Source: Stenotrophomonas maltophilia (GTDB lineage: Bacteria; Pseudomonadota; Gammaproteobacteria; Xanthomonadales; Xanthomonadaceae). From it: 64,000 nt of DNA. Shown here one piece after another: positions 54,674 through 62,235 of this stretch. The notes beneath the pieces were generated by a model. That model saw only the letters and a list, made by a program, of their open reading frames with translations. It made no database searches and was not told where the DNA came from. The translations under genes and the position numbers were made by a program. How positions within the stretch are numbered: the stretch's first letter is position 1; every line of letters begins with the position of its first letter. The DNA is taken from positions 1,553,189 to 1,617,188 of the forward strand of contig DEVL01000003.1 of assembly GCA_002363385.1 (NCBI GenBank), read 5' to 3'.

Positions 54674-55495
54674 ATGTCGACGATCCGTCCGGTGTTCTAC
54701 GTGTCCGATGGAACCGGTATCACCGCTGAAACCATTGGGCATAGCCTCCTGACCCAGTTCTCCGGGTTCAGCTTCATCACCGACCGGATGTCGTTCATCG
54801 ATGATCCGGAAAAAGCGCGCGAAGCCTGTGAAAGGATCCGTGCAGCGGGGGAGCGGTACCAGGTTCGGCCCATCGTGGTCAGTTCCTGCGTGGACAGCGG
54901 GCTGAGCATCATCCTGGCCGAAAGCGGCGGATTGATGCTGGACGTGTTCGCCCCCTTCATCGAGCCGCTGGAGCGCGAACTCGCCGTCAATCGGCATTCC
55001 CGGGTCGGCCAGGCACACGGCATGGTCGACTTCGAGACCTACCACCGCCGCATCAACGCGATGAACTTCGCGCTGACCCACGACGACGGCATTGCCATCA
55101 ATTACGACGATGCCGACGTGATCCTGGTGGCCGTGTCCCGGGCCGGCAAGACCCCGACCTGCATCTACCTGGCCCTGCATTACGGGGTCCGCGCGGCCAA
55201 TTACCCGCTGACGGATGAGGACCTGGAGCAGGACCGTCTGCCGCCGCGGCTGCGCCCGTACCGCAAAAAGCTGTTTGGCCTGACCATCGACCCCGACCGC
55301 CTGCAGCAGATCCGCCAGGAGCGTCGCCCGAACTCGCGCTACGCGAACCTGGAGACCTGCCGCCGCGAGGTCGCCGCCGCCGAGACCATGTTCCGGATGG
55401 AGCGGATCCCGACGTTGAGCACCACCCATACCTCGATCGAGGAGATCTCGAGCAAGGTGCTGGGCACGCTGGGGCTGCAGCGCGAGATGTATTGA
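54674..55495 (+). CDS. ppsR: PEP synthase regulatory protein (kinase/pyrophosphorylase)
   Basis: The 273-residue protein belongs to the DUF299 family: FYVSDGTGITAETIGHSLL at the start and the P-loop VSRAGKTPT (about 154-162). It phosphorylates PEP synthase on a threonine with ADP and removes the phosphate by pyrophosphorolysis. It is divergent from ppsA, its target. GGAGGGGG precedes the ATG. A hairpin with T-run lies in the leader. Confidence 0.95.
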   Translation: MSTIRPVFYVSDGTGITAETIGHSLLTQFSGFSFITDRMSFIDDPEKAREACERIRAAGERYQVRPIVVSSCVDSGLSIILAESGGLMLDVFAPFIEPLERELAVNRHSRVGQAHGMVDFETYHRRINAMNFALTHDDGIAINYDDADVILVAVSRAGKTPTCIYLALHYGVRAANYPLTDEDLEQDRLPPRLRPYRKKLFGLTIDPDRLQQIRQERRPNSRYANLETCRREVAAAETMFRMERIPTLSTTHTSIEEISSKVLGTLGLQREMY

Positions 55496-55515
55496 CCGAC
55501 GTGAACCGGTTGCGT

Positions 55516-55538
55516 GCCGCCCCTTTGGCCGGGGCGGC
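55516..55538 (+). terminator. GC-rich hairpin after ppsR
   Basis: GCCGCCCC (55516-55523) pairs with GGGGCGGC (55531-55538) around a 7-base loop, 20 bases after the ppsR stop. There is no T-run, so it may be a weak or Rho-assisted terminator. Confidence 0.4.
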
Positions 55539-55546
55539 GCCGCCCC

Positions 55547-55566
55547 CACGTTGGGAGATCAACGTG
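55547..55566 (+). promoter_or_regulatory. inverted repeat before the DUF1249 gene
   Basis: CACGTTG (55547-55553) and CAACGTG (55560-55566) are a perfect 7-base inverted repeat separated by 6 bases, ending 12 bases before the ATG at 55579. The spacing suits a dimeric repressor site or a short hairpin hiding the ribosome site. No regulator is known to me for it. Confidence 0.35.
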
Positions 55567-55578
55567 TAGGATCGACCC

Positions 55579-56088
55579 ATGGCCCAGGCATCGCCCCGTA
55601 TCGAACGCATCCCCCGGCTCAGCCGCTTGAGCTGGCTGATGGGCCTGTACGCCGAGAACTACCAGCACCTCGTGCGCCTGTTCGCACCCGCCGAGCTCGT
55701 CCCCGGCAGCTACGTTTCTTCGATCGGCGATGGGCTGGATGTGCGCCTGGACGTGATCGAATGCCACCGCTATACGGTCGAACTTCGGCTGACCTATGAC
55801 TTCGCCGACCCGGTCACCGGGCAGCCGGATCCGTCGGCCTACGTGCGCCTGTACCGCGACGCCCGCCAGGCCGAGACCACCCATTGCTACGTGGGCCGCC
55901 GCTGGCAGGACGTGGTGGGCATGTACCCGCCGCCGGCCGAGCTGATCAGCCACCGCATGCGCATGAACACCTTCCTCGGCAAATGGCTGGAATACCTGGC
56001 CGAACGCGGCCACGGCGTGGCTACCCTGCGCCGCGATGGCGCGGTCACCGCACCGGCCGACGCACGCCGCGCCAGCCTGGTCCCCTGA
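55579..56088 (+). CDS. DUF1249-family protein (YqiB-like)
   Basis: The 169-residue soluble protein matches DUF1249: LSWLMGLYAENYQHLVRLF at the start, RLDVIECHRYTVELRLTYDF in pieces and YVRLYRDARQAETTHCY. In many gammaproteobacteria the gene sits beside nudF and cpdA; here a different Nudix gene follows 57 bases downstream. Function is unknown. Confidence 0.85.
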   Translation: MAQASPRIERIPRLSRLSWLMGLYAENYQHLVRLFAPAELVPGSYVSSIGDGLDVRLDVIECHRYTVELRLTYDFADPVTGQPDPSAYVRLYRDARQAETTHCYVGRRWQDVVGMYPPPAELISHRMRMNTFLGKWLEYLAERGHGVATLRRDGAVTAPADARRASLVP

Positions 56089-56145
56089 GCCACCCCCGGG
56101 CGGATCACGCATAATCGGGGGTCTGTGTTCCCGAGCCTGTGCGAT

Positions 56146-56634
56146 ATGCCCTATACCCCCATCGTGGCCACCCTGGGCTACGTGCTGTCCGCCGACGGCA
56201 AGCAAGTGCTGATGATCCACCGCAACGCCCGCCCCGGTGACCTGCACCTGGGTAAATACAACGGGCTGGGCGGCAAGATGGAGCGCGATGAAGATGCCGC
56301 CGCCTGCATGCGCCGCGAGATCCGCGAAGAGGCCGGGATCGAGTGCGGCACCATGCGTCTGCGCGGCACGATCAGCTGGCCGGGCTTCGGCAAGAACGGT
56401 GAGGACTGGTTCGGCTTCGTGTTCGTCATCGATGACTTCACCGGCACGCCGCTGACCTCCAACCCGGAGGGCACGCTGGAGTGGGTGGACGTGGACAAGA
56501 TCGACAGCCTGCCGCTGTGGGAGGGCGATCGCAGCTTCCTGCCGCTGGTCTTCGACGATGAACCGCGCGCGTTCCATGGGGTGATGCCGTACCGTGACGG
56601 CGCCATGCAGTCGTGGAGTTACACCCGGCTGTAG
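56146..56634 (+). CDS. Nudix hydrolase, 8-oxo-dGTP diphosphatase-like
   Basis: The 162-residue protein has a complete Nudix box, GLGGKMERDEDAAACMRREI continuing into REEAGI (about 38-60), with the metal-binding REEAG. The N-terminal VATLGYVLSADGKQVLMIHR and a C-terminal ALA-type WE motif region resemble MutT-family enzymes of the MTH1 subgroup, which hydrolyse oxidised nucleotides. GTG 56125 is an alternative start. It is convergent with the methyltransferase gene. Confidence 0.85.
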   Translation: MPYTPIVATLGYVLSADGKQVLMIHRNARPGDLHLGKYNGLGGKMERDEDAAACMRREIREEAGIECGTMRLRGTISWPGFGKNGEDWFGFVFVIDDFTGTPLTSNPEGTLEWVDVDKIDSLPLWEGDRSFLPLVFDDEPRAFHGVMPYRDGAMQSWSYTRL

Positions 56635-56659
56635 TGCGTGGTTGCCGGCCAGGCCGGAA

Positions 56660-57355
56660 CTATCGGCGGGCGAGCAGCAGGTGGAAGTGCTTGTTCACTT
56701 CGCGCCCGTCGTTGCTGCACCCGGTTTCGCGATGCGTGCGCCAGGCCTGCACGGTCAATCCGGCGCTGCGCAGCGCCTGCTCGACCTCGGCCAGCTCGTG
56801 CAGATGGAATGCGTAGCCGGTGAACGGCAGGGTGCGCATGAAGGCGGCATCGCCGAAGGCCAGGCAGAGCCGACCCCCGGGGCGGAGCACGCGGGTGAGT
56901 TCGGCGAACGGGAATTTCAGTTCGTCCCAGAAATACAGGGTGTTCACCGCCAGCGCCGCATCGATGCAGGCCGAGTCCAAGGGCAGGGCATGGGCATCGC
57001 CCAGGCGGACGTCGGCGCGATCCTGCAGCCCGTGCGCGGCCAGCAGCGCGTTACCCGCGTCGACCATCGCAGCAGAGACATCGACACCCACGTAGCGGCT
57101 GCGCGGCGTGCGCAGCAGGTCCTGCGCGAAGGCCGCATTGCCTGGGCCGATCTCCAACACCTGCTCGCCCGGAGTGACCGAGAGCAGGGCGATGGCGGCA
57201 CGGTTGAGCTCGCCATTGCTGTGGTTCATCGATTCGGCCACGGCAAGCGCATGCTCGCCATGGGGGTGGCGCAACTGGGCGGCCAGATCATCGGGGGAAA
57301 GCACGCGCAAGACTCCTGTCGGTGGGCGGCAGGACCTGGCGGCGGCGGAGTCCAT
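56660..57355 (-). CDS. SAM-dependent class I methyltransferase
   Basis: The 231-residue protein has a Rossmann-type methyltransferase domain: VLEIGPGNAAFAQDLL (motif I), YVGVDVSAAMVDAG, GDAHALPLDSACIDAAL and LRPGGRLCLAF. The pattern is of the UbiE/small-molecule type. The first 17 residues may not be translated; a GTG near 57307 gives the shorter VLSPDDLAAQL start. The substrate is unknown and no pathway gene is adjacent. Confidence 0.8.
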   Translation of the reverse strand: MDSAAARSCRPPTGVLRVLSPDDLAAQLRHPHGEHALAVAESMNHSNGELNRAAIALLSVTPGEQVLEIGPGNAAFAQDLLRTPRSRYVGVDVSAAMVDAGNALLAAHGLQDRADVRLGDAHALPLDSACIDAALAVNTLYFWDELKFPFAELTRVLRPGGRLCLAFGDAAFMRTLPFTGYAFHLHELAEVEQALRSAGLTVQAWRTHRETGCSNDGREVNKHFHLLLARR

Positions 57356-57470
57356 CGACCAGCTTAGCCGACGGGAGACCGCTGTTGGGAGGCATCCACG
57401 GGGAAATCGGGCCGACGCAATGCTTAGAGGTGATCAACAAATGACCATCGTCGCGTCTATTGAGATCGAG

Positions 57471-57516
57471 TTGTCCACAGGGGGTGTGGATGACTCGTGG
57501 GCAAGTTTGTGGATAA
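57471..57516. promoter_or_regulatory. cluster of three DnaA-box-like 9-mers upstream of pssA
   Basis: The 331-base gap 57356-57686 between the methyltransferase and pssA contains TTGTCCACA (57471-57479, one mismatch), TGTGGATGA (57485-57493, one mismatch) and TGTGGATAA (57508-57516, a perfect reverse DnaA box). Two GATC sites are nearby (57432 and 57465). The rest of the gap shows nothing further. It could link phospholipid synthesis or the local region to DnaA; it is too far from core replication genes to be called an origin. Confidence 0.45.
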
Positions 57517-57686
57517 GCCGCTTCGGCCCCCGCTGGCACTCGCTGTCAAGATGGGTGGCCAAAAATTCACCGCAGGTCGCCCCGGCGTGAACGGCGCGGC
57601 AAGGCGGGGGTACGGTGGCGTGGGGTGGGGTGTCCCGGTGTGGCCGCTCGCGGTACTCTCTTGCGATTGCCGCCACCCGATCTTCC

Positions 57687-58301
57687 ATGAAACGTCATTT
57701 CTCGATGTTGCGCGAGTTCCACCTGGCCGACTGGTTCACCCTGGCCAACGCGTTCTGCGGCACCGGTGCGGTCTTCGCCGCCATGCGCTACCTGCAGGAT
57801 GGCGAGCGCAGCTATCTGCTGTTCGGCATGGCCCTGATCCCCCTGGCCTTCATTTTCGACGCGCTGGACGGGCGCATCGCGCGCTGGCGCAAATCCAGCT
57901 CCACCCTGGGGCGTGAGCTGGATTCGCTGTCGGACATCATCTCCTTCGGCGTCGCCCCGGCCGCGCTGGCCTACGCCTGCGGCATGCAGGGCGGCTGGGA
58001 CTGGCTGGTGCTCAGCTACTTCGTCTGCTGCGGCGTCAGTCGCCTGGCGCGTTACAACGTGACCGCCGAGGCACTGGCGGGCGAAGGCGACAAGGTGCCG
58101 TACTTCGAGGGCACCCCGATTCCGACCAGTCTGGCGCTGGTGGTGGTGCTGGCCGTGGCGGCGAGCGTCGGCGCGACCGGCGCGGACCTGTGGCTGGGCC
58201 AGTGGCAGTTGGGCCCGTGGCAGCTGCACCCGCTGGTGCTGCTGTTCGCGCTGTCCGGCTCGCTGATGATCAGCAAGACCCTGCGCATCCCCAAGCCGTG
58301 A
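57687..58301 (+). CDS. pssA: CDP-alcohol phosphatidyltransferase, phosphatidylserine synthase type
   Basis: The 204-residue membrane enzyme has the family motif with Asp58, Asp61-Gly62, Ala65-Arg66, Gly75, Asp79 and Asp83. It has six or so hydrophobic segments and the N-terminal LADWFTLANAFCGTGAV, typical of type II CDP-diacylglycerol-serine phosphatidyltransferases. It makes phosphatidylserine in the inner membrane. ATG 57687 is preferred; a longer frame has no conserved start. The substrate call (serine versus inositol) is from overall resemblance. Confidence 0.85.
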   Translation: MKRHFSMLREFHLADWFTLANAFCGTGAVFAAMRYLQDGERSYLLFGMALIPLAFIFDALDGRIARWRKSSSTLGRELDSLSDIISFGVAPAALAYACGMQGGWDWLVLSYFVCCGVSRLARYNVTAEALAGEGDKVPYFEGTPIPTSLALVVVLAVAASVGATGADLWLGQWQLGPWQLHPLVLLFALSGSLMISKTLRIPKP

Positions 58302-58353
58302 GGCACGGCAGCGCGGCATTGCTATCATCGTTTCCCGAGACGGGAGGACGGTC

Positions 58354-59511
58354 ATGACCACGGCGGGCAGCGGCAGCGGCGCAGGCGATGTGGAAGCCTT
58401 GGCGCGGCAGTATTTCAGTGCCTGGGGCGATGCCCTGCGGCACGCTGCGGCACCGCCTGGCTACACTCCCGGCCCTGAAGGCCACGGCAGCTGGCAGCAG
58501 GCAATCGACAGCTGGGCGCAGATGATGCCCAATGCCGCCAGCGGTCCGGCCGACGAGGCCGTGCACCGCTTCCGCGAGCAGGCCGGTGGCTGGTACGGCA
58601 CCATGCAACAGGTGGCCGCGCAGTTCGCCGGCCGCGACACCACCAGCGCCGACGTCGCACAGGCCTGGCGCACGGCCGTGCTGGGGCAGGGCGACGGGCT
58701 GCTGCAGTGGATGCTGCAGGGCGCACGCGGGCATACCCACGCCGACGGGCCGGATCTGCTGCAGCTGCTGGAAACGTTGCAGCGCCAGCTCGGGCCGTGG
58801 CTGCAGAGCCCGGCATTCGGTCCCGGACGCGAGCACCAGGCCCGCTGGCAGGCGCTGTTGCGCGCCCAGCAGGACTACCAGGCGCACTCGCGCGATTACG
58901 TGGAGCAGATCAAGCAGGCGCTGGACGATGCGTTCACCCTGTTCGAGCAGCGCCTGGCCGAGCACGAACAGCCGGGCAACCAGCTGACCAGCGCGCGTGC
59001 GATGTTCGATCTGTGGATCGACGCGGCCGAGGAAGCCTATGCGAAGGTCGCGCTGTCCGAGCCGTTCCAGGCGGTATATGCCTCGCTGGGCAACGCCCAG
59101 ATGCGGCTGCGCGCAGCCACCCAGCAGGAAATCGAACGGCTGACCGAGAGTTTCGGCCTGCCGACGCGCACCGAAATGGACGCCGCCCATCGCCGGATTG
59201 CCGAGCTGGAGCGGCTGGTGCGGCGTATGGCCAGCGGTGCAGGCACGGGGGCGAGTGCGGCGGGAACTGGTGCTGGATCAGCCACTAGGTCGGCAGAGCC
59301 GAAGAAGTCAGGTGCGAAGAAGGCGAGCGCGAAGAAATCAGCACCCGGCAAGGCAGCACCGAAGCAGGGCAAGGCACCTGCCGCAGCGCGCCCGGCCAAA
59401 GTGAGCAACCCCGCAGGCAAACCAGCCGCTGCGACCCAGCGAGCAGTCAAGGCGTCCACGCCGGCCAAGGCCACCAAGCCCACGACCAAGCCCAGGAAGC
59501 GCAGCGCATGA
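58354..59511 (+). CDS. phaE: class III PHA synthase subunit PhaE with histone-like tail
   Basis: The 385-residue protein matches PhaE: a helical N-terminal half with LARQYFSAWGDAL and HRFREQ, a central FDLWIDAAEEAYAKV, and a coiled-coil at 250-292. Residues 316-385 form an Ala/Lys/Pro-rich, strongly basic tail (KKSGAKKASAKK and repeats of PAKxxKP) like the DNA-binding tails of AlgP or PhaM. Such a tail is not part of ordinary PhaE and could tie the synthase complex to DNA. The stop overlaps phaC (ATGA). Confidence 0.85.
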   Translation: MTTAGSGSGAGDVEALARQYFSAWGDALRHAAAPPGYTPGPEGHGSWQQAIDSWAQMMPNAASGPADEAVHRFREQAGGWYGTMQQVAAQFAGRDTTSADVAQAWRTAVLGQGDGLLQWMLQGARGHTHADGPDLLQLLETLQRQLGPWLQSPAFGPGREHQARWQALLRAQQDYQAHSRDYVEQIKQALDDAFTLFEQRLAEHEQPGNQLTSARAMFDLWIDAAEEAYAKVALSEPFQAVYASLGNAQMRLRAATQQEIERLTESFGLPTRTEMDAAHRRIAELERLVRRMASGAGTGASAAGTGAGSATRSAEPKKSGAKKASAKKSAPGKAAPKQGKAPAAARPAKVSNPAGKPAAATQRAVKASTPAKATKPTTKPRKRSA

Positions 59512-60578
59512 AAGGCCCCTTGGGCTTCAACGCCGAAGATCTGCTGCAGGAAACCCTGGCCATGCAGCGCAAGCTGATGGACGGGCTGAAGCTGCTGCCC
59601 TCGGTGGACGATGTCGATTACGGCGCGACCACCCGCGAGGAGGTCTGGCGAGACGGCAAGGTCACGCTGTACCGCTTCGTCGGCAGCGAGCCGCCGTTGC
59701 ATGCCACACCACTGCTGATCGTCTACGCGCTGGTGAACCGGCCGTACATGGTCGACCTGCAGACCGACCGCTCGCTGGTGCAGAAACTGCTGGCGCTCGG
59801 GCACGACGTCTATGTACTGGACTGGGGCTACCCGGACCGCTCCGAGCGCTACCAGACGCTGGAGGATTACCTGCTGCGCTTCGTGGATGGCGCGGTGGAT
59901 CATCTGCAGGCGCATAACGGTGGCGAGCCGATCAACATGCTCGGCATCTGCCAGGGCGGCGTGTTCGCGCTGTGCTACGCCGCATTGCGCCAAGCCAAGC
60001 TGGCCAATCTGATCACGATGGTCACCCCCGTCGATTTCCACACGCCGGACAACATGCTTTCGCACTGGGCGCGCCAGGTGGACGTGGACCTGCTGGTGGA
60101 CACGCTCGGCAACATCCCGGCCGACCTGATGAATGCCAGCTACCTGATGCTCAAGCCGTTCCGGCTCAACGTGCAGAAGTACGTGGGGCTGCTCGATATC
60201 CTGGACGACAAGGACGCGCTGGAAGATTTCCTGCGCATGGAGAAGTGGATTTTCGACTCGCCTGATCTCGCCGGCGAAGCCTTCCGTGACTTCATCAAGC
60301 AGTTCTACCAGGGCAATGGCCTGATGCACGATGGCGTGCGCATCGGTGAGGACACCGTCGACCTCAAGCAGGTCACGTTGCCGGTACTGAACATCTACGC
60401 CGAGCAGGACCATCTGGTCCCGCCGGATGCGTCCCGCGCGCTGCGTGGCCGCATCGGCAGCACGGACTATACGGAGAGCAGTTTCCGCGGCGGTCATATC
60501 GGTATTTACGTGTCCGGGCGCGCCCAGCGCGAAGTGCCCGCGACCATCACCGGTTGGTTGAACGAGCGCTCGCGATGA
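59508..60578 (+). CDS. phaC: class III PHA synthase catalytic subunit PhaC
   Basis: The 356-residue protein has the class III layout: lipase-like box GICQGG with catalytic Cys148, Asp301 (YAEQDHLVPP) and His330 (RGGHIGIY). With PhaE it polymerises hydroxyacyl-CoA to polyhydroxyalkanoate at granules. The length is typical for class III (about 355). No phaA, phaB or depolymerase is near. Its stop overlaps the DUF5329 gene start. Confidence 0.95.
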   Translation: MKGPLGFNAEDLLQETLAMQRKLMDGLKLLPSVDDVDYGATTREEVWRDGKVTLYRFVGSEPPLHATPLLIVYALVNRPYMVDLQTDRSLVQKLLALGHDVYVLDWGYPDRSERYQTLEDYLLRFVDGAVDHLQAHNGGEPINMLGICQGGVFALCYAALRQAKLANLITMVTPVDFHTPDNMLSHWARQVDVDLLVDTLGNIPADLMNASYLMLKPFRLNVQKYVGLLDILDDKDALEDFLRMEKWIFDSPDLAGEAFRDFIKQFYQGNGLMHDGVRIGEDTVDLKQVTLPVLNIYAEQDHLVPPDASRALRGRIGSTDYTESSFRGGHIGIYVSGRAQREVPATITGWLNERSR

Positions 60579-60946
60579 AGATGCGTCACTTCATCTGGCT
60601 GGCCGTGGGTCTGTTGAGCATCGGTACCGCGCACGCGGCCCCCAGTGAGACCGCCCGCCGCGAGATCGCCGGCCTGATCGGTGCGCTGGATGGCTCGCGT
60701 TGCCGGTTCCAGCGCAACGGCAGTTGGCACGATGCGCCCGAGGCGCGCGCGCATCTGCAGCGCAAGTACGACTACCTGCTCAAGAAGGACAAGGTGGACA
60801 CCGCCGAGCAGTTCATCGAGCGGGCCGCCAGCCAGAGCAGCATGAGCGGCAAGCCGTACCGGATCGCCTGCCCGGGCCAGCCGGAGCAGACCGCCGCCGT
60901 CTGGTTCGCCGCCCGGCTCAAGGCATTGCGCCAACGCACCCCGTAG
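60575..60946 (+). CDS. DUF5329-family exported protein
   Basis: The 123-residue product has a signal peptide (about 1-20, ending THA-HA) and matches DUF5329: EIAGLIGALDGSRCRFQRNG, LQRKYDYLLKKDKV and PYRIACPG. The two cysteines (in SRC and IAC) probably form a disulfide. ATG 60575 overlaps the phaC stop (ATGA), so it is translated with phaC; the next in-frame ATG at 60581 is an alternative. Function unknown; link with PHA is by position only. Confidence 0.8.
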   Translation: MKMRHFIWLAVGLLSIGTAHAAPSETARREIAGLIGALDGSRCRFQRNGSWHDAPEARAHLQRKYDYLLKKDKVDTAEQFIERAASQSSMSGKPYRIACPGQPEQTAAVWFAARLKALRQRTP

Positions 60947-60993
60947 ACACGGTTCGCGCTAGAGTCGGCCCATTCCGGACCGAGACCCCGTGC

Positions 60994-61197
60994 ATGAACA
61001 CACCGCCACGCCCCCTGTCCCGTTCGCTCAACGACCGCATGATCGCCGGGGTAATGGGCGGGATCGCACATCGCTACGGCTGGAACGTCACCCTGGTGCG
61101 GGTGCTGTTCGTGCTGGTGTCGATCGGCTCGGCGGCCTTCCCGGGCATCCTGGTCTACCTGATCCTGTGGCTGTTGATCCCCAACGAGGCCGATTGA
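60994..61197 (+). CDS. PspC-domain membrane protein
   Basis: The 67-residue protein has a short Arg-rich start and the PspC fold: GVMGGIAHRYGWNVTLVRVLF and a membrane span ending LWLLIPNEAD. PspC-type proteins sense envelope stress with PspA in other bacteria; no pspA or pspB lies nearby. The stop overlaps a TTG start of the next gene. Confidence 0.85.
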   Translation: MNTPPRPLSRSLNDRMIAGVMGGIAHRYGWNVTLVRVLFVLVSIGSAAFPGILVYLILWLLIPNEAD

Positions 61198-61652
61198 CCT
61201 TGGCGCCGGTGCTGCTGCGCGCCTTGCAGGGGCTGGGCGCGCTGTGGACGTCGCCCAATACCCTGATCGGCCTGGCTGCCGGCACTGCCGGGATGTTGGC
61301 CGGTGCCCGTCCTTCGTGGAACGCACGCGACTGCGCAATCGTGTTCCGTGAGTTTCCCTGGGGGCCGGGCGGGGCGATTACGCTGGGCAACGTCATCCTG
61401 CACACCGGTCCGGTGCTGGACGTGCCGTGCCGCACCTATGCGCACCAGGCCGGTCACGCCACCGAGCCGGTGATCGGGCTGCACGACCACGAGCGTGCGC
61501 ACGTCTACCAGTATCTGGTGCTGGGGCCGTTGTACCTGCCGGTGTACCTGTTATGCGGTGGGGTCAGTGCACGCAATCCGTTCGAGCGCGCGGCCGATGT
61601 CTATGCGCTGCAGGGGCGCGGCTGGTGGCCGTCACGGCGCGCTGCGCAGTGA
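61194..61652 (+). CDS. membrane protein with HExxH motif, unknown function
   Basis: The 152-residue product is read from TTG 61194, which overlaps the PspC stop (TTGA); TTG 61200 or GTG 61209 are alternatives. It has hydrophobic segments at about 22-38 and 106-124. The sequence HDHERAHVYQY contains HExxH (His99, Glu100, His103) and a Glu131 lies 28 residues on in NPFERAAD, a layout seen in zinc metallopeptidases. The family resembles uncharacterised proteobacterial proteins; enzyme activity is unproven. Confidence 0.7.
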   Translation: MTLAPVLLRALQGLGALWTSPNTLIGLAAGTAGMLAGARPSWNARDCAIVFREFPWGPGGAITLGNVILHTGPVLDVPCRTYAHQAGHATEPVIGLHDHERAHVYQYLVLGPLYLPVYLLCGGVSARNPFERAADVYALQGRGWWPSRRAAQ

Positions 61653-61799
61653 CGTTATCTCCGCGTTAAATCCATGTAAGAAAAACGTCGACAACGCGAC
61701 GTCATCTGCATGCAAAAAAACGTCATTAGCCTCCATGACGAATCAGTCAGGTTTGCCGGGGTAAGCTTACATAGCTGTATGAGCAGTAACGTTACCTGG
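61649..61799 (+). promoter_or_regulatory. promoter region with paired palindromes and repeated ACGTCA-type motifs
   Basis: Two 10-base perfect palindromes of the form GTAA-SS-TTAC lie before the next gene: GTAAGCTTAC (61761-61770) and GTAACGTTAC (61786-61795), with centres 25 bases apart. Upstream are TGACGTTA (near 61650), AAAAACGTCG, GCGACGTCAT, AAACGTCATT and CATGACG within about 90 bases. This density suggests a multi-site operator for the 71-residue gene. Confidence 0.5.
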
Positions 61800-61812
61800 A
61801 GGAATACATCAC

Positions 61813-62028
61813 ATGGCAATCGTTCTTTATGTCGGTGGTAGCAAGGATGGCGACAAGGGCCTGGTGCCCCATGGTTTCAGCAAGTCCCAGGCCGATACCG
61901 AGCTGGGCCCGGAAATCTACACCGAACGGTTCATGGAACTGCAGGGTGTGGGCAAGGTGCGGGTGATGGCGCTGGAGTCGATGCAGGATGAGATCGTTCA
62001 CCAGCGCGCAGCCGTGCATTACCGGTAA
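61813..62028 (+). CDS. 71-residue conserved-looking protein, unknown
   Basis: ATG 61813 has a good ribosome site (GGAGGAAT, 9 bases upstream). The soluble product starts MAIVLYVGGSKDGDKG and has no membrane segment, metal-binding motif or known domain. The elaborate upstream region suggests tight regulation. A hairpin lies 18 bases after its stop. Its base and codon use are like its neighbours. Confidence 0.75.
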   Translation: MAIVLYVGGSKDGDKGLVPHGFSKSQADTELGPEIYTERFMELQGVGKVRVMALESMQDEIVHQRAAVHYR

Positions 62029-62045
62029 GCCAGCCACACCGCTCA

Positions 62046-62068
62046 GGCGCCCGGTTGTCGCGGGCGCC
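62046..62068 (+). terminator. hairpin after the 71-residue gene
   Basis: GGCGCCCG (62046-62053) pairs with CGGGCGCC (62061-62068) around a 7-base loop. There is no T-run. It probably ends the short transcript before tex. Confidence 0.5.
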
Positions 62069-62235
62069 CGCGCCGGCATCCCAGCCCCACGCAAGGATGC
62101 CGGCGTGAATGCAGGACCCCTCGTGTGGTCATCGCCACGGGGCGACAGGTTCGGCCCGGCCTGTCAACGGCTTTCCCCCGCCGCCGCGCATCGCCAGAAT
62201 GGGTTCTTTCCGCAAAGCGGCTCCGGCCGGAAGCA

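Noticed and set aside
56632..56662. Possible second GTAG REP element
   Set aside because: GTAG is present, but the stem is imperfect with almost no loop and does not match the SMAG layout well.
57471..57516. Replication origin
   Set aside because: There are only three DnaA-like boxes, no AT-rich unwinding region and no dnaA/dnaN nearby.
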